Below are positions 56,449 to 64,000 of a stretch of 64,000 nucleotides of DNA, one piece after another; the stretch's first letter is position 1, and each line of letters starts with the position of its first letter. A program made the translations under genes and the position numbers. The notes beneath the pieces were generated by a model. It saw only the letters and a program-made list of their open reading frames with translations. It was not told the DNA's origin and did not search any database. Origin of the DNA: Zygnema cylindricum (taxonomy: Eukaryota > Streptophyta > Zygnematophyceae > Zygnematales > Zygnemataceae); NCBI GenBank assembly GCA_037447655.1, contig JBBHKE010000917.1, forward strand, positions 1-64,000, read 5' to 3'.

Positions 56449-58235
56449 CCTTTTTTGGGATAGCGGTTACCGGGAGTGAATGCTGTACATCACAGTGAAG
56501 AAAAAAAAAAGCGGGAATAAAATCTTTGTAAACTACACCGTGAAACGCTTTTAGTGTAATTAAGTTATAAGTGTACGGAAAAAAGTGTTTAACGTTATTT
56601 CGGGTCCAATGAGCCCAAGCTTGCAAAACATAAACACTAATTAACACATTGAATCGCTATTAGAGTAAAGGAATAAATAGCGTAAAAAAATAGTGTTATT
56701 AACGCTAATTGGGAAAAAAAAACACATATTCTAATTAATCACTAACTCTAATTTGGGATTTTTCGAATAATAAATCCCCGCCGTAGTGATGTCTACATCA
56801 ATATATGTATCCGTACAAAATATGACAAGCGTGCGCCAAAATCTGAATATTCGAGTTTACGTCTCTTTTTCCCATTGCACATTCACATGCGTGCGCAATT
56901 ACATTAAATGACTTTTTATACATTTTTATTTCAAAAAGTACAATTTGGTACGGACATACCCTGTCTGTACACCGCACTGTAAACATCGCGGTGTACTTCC
57001 GTTATGAACGCTAATTAAAATAATAACCCTAAAAGGCGTAAAGGAAAAAATATAATAATTGATTGTATTTTAGAAAAATAAAGGCACCAAATTAGCGTTA
57101 TTTACTCTAGTATCGATTGGCGGTGTACTGTAGTTTATAAGAGTTAACATTTTATTGTCAAAACCGCTATGGTTAAACCATCCAAGTGACAAACTTGATG
57201 GAAATGGAATGTTTTTACTACCATTAAAGGCTATAGTTGGAAAACCCAAAAGTAGGAACAAAAACTATAAAATCTGCGTAACATTAAGAGCAAGACATTG
57301 AATGCAAAAAAAAACATATCAAAGCACATAAATTGAACTACAATAGCACTAAAAAACCACAATCTGTACGAACTATAAAGGAGAAAATAGGTCTTCGGCC
57401 CAAAACCTAAAATAAGTCAACATTAAAGGTCGGAACGAAAAGTATCACTGATCCACACCGGATGGCGCTAAGGTAAATCTCTCAGTCGACAACCATCTTT
57501 CGCCACCTTTATTTGTCCGATGAGGACCGATGATTGAGAATGTTAACGGGCGACAAAGATACGTTGGCAGTAAAAAATTGACATGAGAGTTGGGGAAGGG
57601 CGACTAGATCCTCTATCTTCAAAAGACCACCGAGCGCAATTACGGATATAGTCGTCGGATTGGAGAGTCTAAGGTACTAAATACATTTAAAGCAAATAGG
57701 ACGAAGTTGTTTTTTGGGTCTCAATGAGCGTAAAACGTTATTTAGAGGTCGCTGCATCTCGAGCCGCAACATCGGTATGTAATGTTGCACGCGTGGAAAC
57801 ATGGGACCCACGGTCGATGAGAATTACACCTCCTAGTGTTCTCTCTACGCCGTGCAAAAACACAAGACCCACGCAAGGGTCGCAAAAAACCCCTAGATTG
57901 AGAAGGTGGCGCAAAGATATGCGACACTTCGCGTGCCAGTGTGTATCTTGCTTCATTACCTCTTGAAGCGATTGCATCGGACCATAACACGTGATATTGT
58001 ACGCCCCCAATCGTGTGAACAATGGAGCAAATAGACCCCTTACTCGTCAATTGATTGGCCAAAAGGCAATGAGGCTTACGCATGAGAGAGGGGTGCGCCA
58101 AGCCGAGACGTAAGCGAGGTGCAAAATAAATTTGTTGAGAAGATATGTGGAGTGAGGAGAAATTCGGTGTAGCAACGAGCTTAGCCTTAACGCTTGATCC
58201 CTGAAATGAGCGAAGTCGTCCACACATTCCCTTAG
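56449..58235. other. Intergenic, nothing recognised
   Basis: AT-rich to 57700 with terminus-like GCGGTGTACTG near 57118 and a GTACACCGCACTG near 56970. From 57720 to 58230 the base composition is more even and frames are longer on both strands, but no domain is recognised; it may be a piece of an old element. Confidence 0.4.
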
Positions 58236-58435
58236 AGTAACCTTTATTGTCTATGTACACATGATTGACGTTTGAAATCGTGAAAACATATTCACATGAT
58301 TTTCTCTACTCTTTATAACCATTAATTAAACTTGAGTGTGTTTTCGTATGTCGATGCCATTCTGCTCTTGTCTTTACGCTGTTATAGAATATTTTTTTTA
58401 TGTACTTTTGTGCCAAACAACGAGCGATTAATGTA
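58236..58435. repeat. Dispersed repeat R1, copy 3
   Basis: GATTGACGTTTGAAATCGTG, GAGTGTGTTTTCGTATGTCGATGCC and TTTTGTGCCAAACAACGAGC match the other R1 copies. Confidence 0.62.
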
Positions 58436-58743
58436 TGTCACGACACATTCCGTTCAATCTACCATTTGAATACTTCCTAAATCAGTGTGATTGACATTAA
58501 TTGAATCGTACCTAGATTGGTTTAAAGAATGTTAATAGTAATCGTTTTGTAGGTTTAAGTGTCATAATCTAGTGGCGCCCATATATTGTTATCAGAAAAT
58601 TGGAGAAACTTGTCGTGCTCTTCCACGGACTAGTAGATTTGTTTCTGTCAGGTCCTTTAATCCGACAAACGATTATCAGACATTTACAATTCCAATAAGT
58701 TTGTGATTAAAAATGAATTTGCACTTCAATAAGGAAATTATAT

Positions 58744-59230
58744 TTGAAGACGCTACCTTTCGGTTTCACAAATGTAACCAGTGTGTTTTATGATGTCATA
58801 CATAATATGTTATCACATTTGCCATATAAATTTTGTTTTTGTATCTTGATAATATTGTTATCTTTAGTCGCCCGACGATACATTATATTTGGGAAGATTT
58901 TATTATTATGTGAAATTTATTTATTTTTGTTTCGTGGTCTAATGGTGAACTATCTTATTCAACCTCTAGCAAACTCGACAAAGTAAAAACTTGATGGGAT
59001 GGTTAAAAGCATGTCACAGTGCATCCAAAGGAGATTAGAGATAAAATGGAATTTGAAGCATGCTCTAACTTTTGCTCACATTGATCTTACAAAACCATGT
59101 GAGTGTGTCGTTGATGCCTCTAAGTTTGGATGACATGTAGTGTTGTCACAAGAAGCTCTAGCAATTATTTTTAGGTATACACTCACAAACAAAGCCAAAT
59201 GCAACTACATTATATAACTTTATCAATTTT
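58744..59230 (+). pseudogene. Degenerate Ty3/gypsy reverse transcriptase and RNase H fragment
   Basis: MKTLPFGFTNVTSVFYDVIH matches the gypsy RT block (LPFGLTNAPATFQ...MN), followed by a degraded YLDDILI region. After frame changes, ALTFAHIDLTKPCECVVDAS and then VVLSQEAL near 59060-59170 match the RT/RNase H border (P..FEV..DAS..G..L.Q). Stops are frequent and no LTR was found. Confidence 0.7.
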
Positions 59231-59561
59231 TAGCCAAGTTTGTACACAGTTTGTACACATTCATACTTTTGTAAGCGCTTGAGCTAAGCATAAATAGTGG
59301 TTGCTAAATGTGTTTACATGGGACTTTTATAGGTAACAACTAAAAAAAAGGCTCTGCATTTCAACGTGGCATTTGGCTATTTGCCTAAAAAGTAGAACAA
59401 GATTTAATCAGCGGGCTACATGAAAATTTCCCATGTACCTATAATATAGAACTGGTTCAAAGTTCAACAAAAAATACCAGTTTTTCACATAGACATATCG
59501 TGTGCGACGTAGCGCCACATCACATCTTAAGCATCGATAACATCGTCACTCCCTCGTAGGG
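59231..59561. other. Intergenic, nothing recognised
   Basis: AT-rich, no domain or repeat structure identified. Confidence 0.4.
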
Positions 59562-60016
59562 CGGAGGTCGCAAAGTCAAAATTTTAGATACCCGTAGCCG
59601 ACAAATTTGTTTGTCTCAGGATCTGAACACCCGATACCCGACCGGGATATGTCACGCTTCTAAATTGTTAACCATTACCCGATACGCGTTTACGAAAATA
59701 AAAGTTAACCGAAACTCGATTTCTTGCGACTACCCGTACCCGCGCGCACCCGAATAAGTACAAAATTAATGGTACATCTCCCTCATACCTTCCATGATAC
59801 CTAAAAGTAAAAAGTACAATAATGTCGGATAGTACGGACATGACCAAACTTTTGTTTTTTGCTTACCCGACCGTACCCGTTTTTTCTTTTTTTTGGTGAA
59901 TCACCTGCCCGAATCTGACCGGCCCCCAAAATTTGGCACCCGAATCCGTTTCGGATTCGATGCGGGCGGTTGGGTAACGGTCGGGTACGAATTCGGGTAC
60001 CCGATTGCGACCTCTG
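59562..60016. mobile_element. Inverted-repeat element with GAGGTCGCAA ends, copy 1
   Basis: Ends CGGAGGTCGCAAAG and ATTGCGACCTCTG, 455 bp. Subterminal runs of ACCCGATACCCGA and TACCCGTACCCG. Right flank CGGTGGGG is shared with the neighbouring copy. Confidence 0.6.
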
Positions 60017-60024
60017 CGGTGGGG

Positions 60025-60655
60025 TAGAGGTCGCAAATGGTAAACCGAAACCGTGACTGACCGTTAACCGACCACCCGCGCCGGATGCGTAACGGATTCG
60101 GTTGCCAAATTTCGGGGGCTGGGCGGTTGCGGTTGGTTGATTCACCAGAAGAAAAAAAATGGTCGGTTACGGTCGGTTAACCAAAAAACAAAAACAAATG
60201 AAAATTTTGTACTGTCCATGCAATCCAACATTATTGTACTTTGTACTCTTTGGTATCGTGGAAGTACGTGACATCATAATTAGCGTCGCAAATGTGACAC
60301 GGTAGTAAACACTATTCATTTCGCAAATCTTAGGGAACGCGACAAAGCGTCGCAAATTTGACACGGTAGTAAACACTATTCATTTCGCAAATCTTAGGGA
60401 ACGCGACAAATAGTAATTATTGGCTTATTCATACCTCGTGCATTAATTAATTTTGTATTTTTTCGGTTACGGGCGGGCACGGTTAGTCGCGAGAAATCGA
60501 GTTTCGGTTAACTTTTATTTTCGTAAACGCCGGTCGGTTAACGGTTAACAATTTTGGAGCGTGACATAACCCGGTCGGGCGTCGGTTACTTAGATTTTGA
60601 AAAAAAAAAAACGGTCGGTTTCGGTTATGTAAAATTTTGACTTTTGCGACCTCTG
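60025..60655. mobile_element. Inverted-repeat element with AGAGGTCGCAA ends, copy 2 (hAT-like)
   Basis: Ends TAGAGGTCGCAAATGG and TTTTGCGACCTCTG, 631 bp, flanked by CGGTGGGG (60017-60024) and CCGTGGGG (60656-60663), an 8-bp duplication with one mismatch. It is in inverse orientation to copy 1 and carries GGTCGGTTAACGG arrays near its ends. Ends fit the hAT rule (YARNG). Confidence 0.7.
60283..60410. repeat. 64-bp tandem duplication
   Basis: Units 60283-60346 and 60347-60410 differ at one base. It lies inside the 60025 element and must be recent compared with that element. Confidence 0.92.
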
Positions 60656-60674
60656 CCGTGGGGTTGTAACGGTA

Positions 60675-61163
60675 CACCGCGAATCGCTATTAGCGTACAT
60701 GACGCTAATTGGGGTACCCCTTTTTTTGGGGCAAATTCTCAAATAGAATAAAGTACGCTAAATGTTTTTGCACGTTATTTGAGGTACCCCGCTCAATGCG
60801 GTTCATAACTGTAATTTAGTTCCCTTTTAAATAGTGTGGTGTACGGACTGTCATATCTGTACTATGCCGTACATTTTTATATTTAAAAGTACAGAAAATA
60901 TAATAATATATAATTGCGTAAATATTTTCCGGCATACGCAGATGTCAAAAAAACGCGACGGCGTACGATTTGAACAGTTTCGTACAAATACGTGTTTTAG
61001 TGTGGACATATTATGTGCTGAAAATTTTTACAAAGCAGTTTACAAATTAGAGTACATGATAAATTAGTATCATGGTGTACCCGAAAAAACACAATTTACC
61101 GTAAAGTACGCTAATTGTTTCATTACGCTATCTATTTCATTACGCTAATAGCGATTCACGGTG
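60675..61163. mobile_element. TA-flanked inverted-repeat element, 489 bp
   Basis: Ends CACCGCGAATCGCTATTAGCG and CGCTAATAGCGATTCACGGTG with TA on both sides (60673-60674, 61164-61165), a Tc1/mariner-type duplication. Repeated ACGCTAAT motifs lie near both ends. Related termini occur at 10956, 34303, 38397, 39302, 53690, 55160, 56650 and 57118. No transposase. Confidence 0.75.
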
Positions 61164-61432
61164 TAGTGAGCCGAACCGCAACGATCCGATCTATCGGATA
61201 CGATCTTGTACTCGACGCATTTTTTTTGTTTTTGTTTTTCTAAAAGGCAAATTTAGAAACGAGAGTGACAAAGGGCCTAGCTTTGGACCTTCGTCTCGCT
61301 ATTGTCAATTTTAAATGACTTCTTGAAATTTTTGGAAAAAAAGAAAGAATATTGTGAAAAGTTATTCTTTCTTCAGATAAACTGTGTACCAACCCCTTCA
61401 CTGAAAAAATCCTTTGGCATAAAAACAAAATT

Positions 61433-61694
61433 ATGGCCATTTCCTCCCATCCAGGCGAGGTTTCCTCTAGCGTGGATCCCGGCGGGATTTCCGGAGATAC
61501 TGATGCTGAAATCTTGCCACTTACTTCCACAACTGACTCAGAAACTGCCACGTGTCAGTCCGAAGAACTGACGGTGGATGATGTGCTGACGAAGCATGTG
61601 GGAAATTTTGGCGTATCCCAGGCCGTACAATTTGTCTTATTAGCGTCAGCATGGTCTGTGGAGGCTTTTCAGACGCTAGTTATGGTTTTTGCAG
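61433..61694 (+). CDS. Organic cation/carnitine transporter (MFS), exon 1
   Basis: Start ATGGCC at 61433, 87 codons plus one base, donor GTAATT at 61695. An acidic and Ser/Thr-rich cytoplasmic N-terminus (1-44) is followed by LTVDDVLTKHVGNFGVSQ and by transmembrane helix 1 (about 63-87, VQFVLLASAWSVEAFQTLVM). The (V/I)D(D/E)xLxxxxGxFGxxQ motif plus AW..EAFxTxVMxFAD is the start of the plant OCT family (SLC22-like). Such proteins have 12 helices and about 500 residues and carry organic cations, carnitine or polyamines across membranes; the substrate here is unknown. Arabidopsis OCT genes lack introns as I remember, so this intron is a difference. Confidence 0.82.
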
Positions 61695-63634
61695 GTAATT
61701 GTTTTTTGTCCTCAGCGGTCCTTTTTTTGCTTCTTGGTTGACAATTTTTTGTTTTTTTTTTTGTTTTTTTTTTTTTTTTTTGTTTTTTGTTTATTTTTCC
61801 TTTTTTTGTTTTTTTTTTTTTTTCTTTTTATCGCGTTTACTTTCTTGAATTTGTTTGTCCTCTCCTTTTTAAAATATAAAAGCTGTCAAGATCTTTGCAA
61901 AATAGAAATCTTTCATTTTTTTTCTAAAATTCAAAATGTTTACACAGGGGATGTTCTTCATAAACTACAGCGGCTATTTTGAGAATCATTAACAAAGTTT
62001 TTTTTTTTTTTTTTTTTTTACATTATATAATCCATCTTCTTTTAAACACCCACCCTCCACCCCCCCCCTTCCTTCTCTCTCTCTCCTCTCTCTTTTTCTC
62101 TCTCTCTCTCATTTTCTCTCAATTCTCTCTCTCTCTCTAACACACACACACACTTCTCTCTCTCCCTCTCTCTCTTCTCTTCTCTCCCTTCCCTCACTCT
62201 CTCCCTCCATCCCTCCTCCCTCCCTCTCTCCCTCCCTACTTCCCTCCCACCCTCCCTCTCTCTCCCTCCCTCCCTCCTCCCTCCTCCCTCCCTCCCTCCC
62301 TCCCTCCCTCCCTCCCTCCCTCCCTCCCTCCCTCCCTCCCTCCTCCCTCCCTCCCTCCCTCCCTCACTCCCTCCCTCCCTCCCTCCCTCCCTCCCTCCCT
62401 CCCTCCCTCCCTCCCTCCCTCTCTCCCTCTCTCCCTCTCTCCCTCTCTCCCTCTCTCCTCTCTCCCTCTCTCCCTCTCTCCCTCTCTCCCTCTCTCCCTC
62501 TCCCTCCCTCCCTCCCTCCCTCCCTCCCTCCCTCTCTCCCTCTCTCCCCCTCTCCCTCCCTCCCTCCCTCCCTCCCTCCCTCCCTCCCTCCCTCCCTCCC
62601 TCCCTCCCTCTCTCCCTCCCTCCCTCCCTCTCTCCCTCTCTCCCTCCCTCCCTCCCTCCCTCTCTCCCTCTCTCCCTCTCTCCCTCTCTCCCTCTCTCCC
62701 GCTCCCCCTCTCCCCCTCTCCCTCCCTCCCTCCCTCTCTCCCTCTCTCCCTCTCTCCCGCTCTCCCGCTCTCCCGCTCTCCCTCTCCCCCTCTCCCCCTC
62801 TCCCTCCCTCCCTCCCCCTCTCCCTCTCTCCCTCTCTCCCTCTCTCCCTCTCTCTTTCTCCCTCTCTCCCTCTCTCCCTCTCCCTCTCTCCCTCTCTTCC
62901 TCTCTTCCTCTCTCCCTCTTTCCCTCTCTCCCTCTCTTCCGCTCTCCCTCTCTCCCTCTCTCCCTCTCTCCCTCTCCCCCTCTCCCTCCCTCCCCCTCCC
63001 CCTCTCTCCCTCTCTCTCTCTCTCCCTCCCCCTCCCCCCCCCTCTCCCTCCCTCTCCCTCTCCCTCCCTCCCCCTCTCCCTCCCCCTCTCCCTCCCTCTC
63101 CCTCCCTCTTTTTCTCCTTCCCTTTCCTGCTCTCCTACTTTCCTGCTCTCCCAATTCCCCTGTTTCCCCCTCTTCCCCTCTCCCGTAGAAAAATACAAGG
63201 AAGTAAATTCGACAGAATATAGATAAAATCTTGAGATAAAAAAGCCAAATAGATAAACAAATAATTATTATAAAATGTTGTAAAAACATTCATAAGAAGT
63301 TGAAATTAAAGCGGAAGTATATATGTTCATCAAATCGACTGTCACTTGACGCTACCTTTCTGGCATTTCCCTCGTTCCTTGATTTTAATCTCCAATTTTG
63401 TTTAGATTTATTGACTCTTTTATCTATTTACGGTATAAAATTATATTCGTTTTTCAATTTATATCTGTTCTCGGACCCTGCCATTTATTCATGCATTTAC
63501 TTATGTATTTATTTACCGCTTCCTCTATTTTTCAATTCCTTTATTGTTTTTTATATATATGTTTTTTCTTTTTACGTTTGTTTTCTGTATTCCGTTCCGA
63601 AATTTGTAATTTTTCCTTTTCCATGAATCTGCAG
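61695..63634 (+). other. Intron 1 of the transporter gene
   Basis: 1940 bp, GTAATT to ATCTGCAG. It contains poly(T) stretches (61739-61830, 61998-62020), about 1.07 kb of CCCT/CCCTCTCT satellite and a T-rich 3' part. The long minus-strand Arg/Glu/Gly frame here is a reading of the satellite, not a gene. Confidence 0.78.
62050..63118. repeat. CCCT / CCCTCTCT satellite, about 1.07 kb
   Basis: Nearly pure alternating blocks of (CCCT)n and (CCCTCTCT)n with rare CCCG variants. It is a mirror-type polypyrimidine tract able to form triplex DNA in principle. Confidence 0.95.
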
Positions 63635-64000
63635 ATCGAGAACCCGCGTGGCGCTGCACCTCCCTGCCGGCCGTCCCTCATCCGCTTTCGTCTTTTTCTG
63701 CAACAAATTCGTCGTTTTCTGCAGAGAATCTCTCTTTTTCCGTTTTGAAACCGTCTCTTTCTGCTGAAAATCTGCTGTTTCCGACCAACAATTCGCCCTT
63801 TCCTGCTCGGAATTTGTTCTTCTCTGGTGGGAATCTGTTCTGCTCTGGTATGAATTTGTTCTTTTCTGGTGGAAGTTTGTCGTTTTCTGAGGGAAATTTG
63901 TCCTATATGGTGGAGTGTCGGCCGGGGGTGCGACGGTGCGAGTTGCAAAGGGGTCAGTGGGAGTGGGTGGAGGGGAAAGGAAGCTCCACAGTGAGGGCCT
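63635..64000 (+). CDS. Organic cation/carnitine transporter, exon 2 (runs off the window)
   Basis: The acceptor ATCTGCAG joins G|AT to make Asp, giving FA-DREPAWRC, the conserved start of the first extracellular loop. The frame has no stop for 366 nt and ends with CELQRGQWEWVEGKGSSTVR, the conserved loop end (CxLxxGxWEWxxGxGSSTVSEW in plant OCTs, from memory). Between these, where the family has a short Cys-containing stretch, lie about 70 residues of a heptad repeat (FSxxNLF type) made by a 21-bp minisatellite. Both borders being in the same frame supports coding, but an extra intron hidden in the repeat cannot be excluded. Confidence 0.75.
63683..63898 (+). repeat. 21-bp coding minisatellite, about ten units
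   Basis: Units read FSATNSS, FSAENLS, FSVLKPS, LSAENLL, FPTNNSP, FPARNLF, FSGGNLF, CSGMNLF, FSGGSLS, FSEGNLS. The DNA unit is roughly TTCTCTGGTGGGAATCTGTTC, without stops in several frames on both strands. Confidence 0.85.

Noticed and set aside
57724-58260. Coding gene on either strand at 57.7-58.3 kb
   Set aside because: Overlapping frames on both strands, no domain, no splice-supported extension.
62042-63289. Long minus-strand frames rich in Arg, Glu and Gly
   Set aside because: They are readings of the CCCT/CCCTCTCT satellite, which has no stops in several frames.
63541-63948. Minus-strand Arg/Lys-rich 135-residue frame
   Set aside because: It is the antisense reading of the 21-bp minisatellite in transporter exon 2.
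1-64000. CRISPR array, bacterial operon, riboswitch or phage feature
   Set aside because: No regularly spaced repeats with unique spacers and no prokaryotic gene layout; the window is eukaryotic.

Overview
The window looks like nuclear DNA of a streptophyte (land plant or charophyte-grade alga). It is AT-rich, with spliced genes, LTR retrotransposons with plant-like LTRs, many small inverted-repeat transposons and one assembly gap (37341-38063). Two real genes are seen. The one that places the organism is a complete, ten-exon, minus-strand gene at 1911-10360 for the plastid RNA-splicing factor PPR4 (RRM plus P-class PPR tract, acidic tail), rebuilt here exon by exon with GT-AG junctions and a continuous frame (2913 nt, 970 residues). 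The second is the 5' end of a plus-strand organic cation/carnitine transporter of the major facilitator superfamily (exon 1 at 61433-61694, exon 2 from 63635 running off the window). The species is not identifiable from sequence alone; the relaxed intron structure and repeat load would fit a large charophyte, bryophyte or fern genome.

Layout. 1-1910: 3' flank of PPR4, nothing recognised. 1911-10360: PPR4. 10361-12627: intergenic DNA with small inverted-repeat elements. 12628-31781: a nest of three related Ty1/copia elements (family A). The outer minus-strand element A0 has its 3' LTR split by a plus-strand copy A1 (12964-19360) and a minus-strand copy A2 (19476-25846, exact CAAAT target duplication). 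31782-39531: a chain of inverted-repeat elements (several with TTA target duplications) and the gap. 39532-53331: a 13.8-kb cluster of a second copia family (B), bounded by LTRs and an exact TTATT duplication, containing four LTRs, inverted segments, gag-only internal regions and a fragment of an autonomous relative. 53332-61232: more inverted-repeat elements, a degenerate Ty3/gypsy RT fragment and several repeats. 61433-64000: the transporter gene.

The strongest unusual signal is in the copia elements. In both families the LTR ends directly at GGTTATGGGCCCACC, which matches the complement of the anticodon stem-loop of initiator tRNA-Met rather than its 3' end. The gag start codon lies inside the LTR, so the primer-binding site is translated (as Val-Met-Gly-Pro-Pro within gag). 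Family B elements have kept gag but collapsed pol to a short catalytically dead relic, and look like trans-mobilised gag-only elements. Other points of interest are an in-frame 21-bp (heptad) repeat in the extracellular loop of the transporter, palindromes kept at the same place in otherwise diverged TTA-flanked elements, and antisense tRNA-like segments in LTRs of both families.

All retrotransposon coding regions seen here carry stops or frameshifts. I could not run alignments, so family assignments rest on motifs and on my memory of the families.
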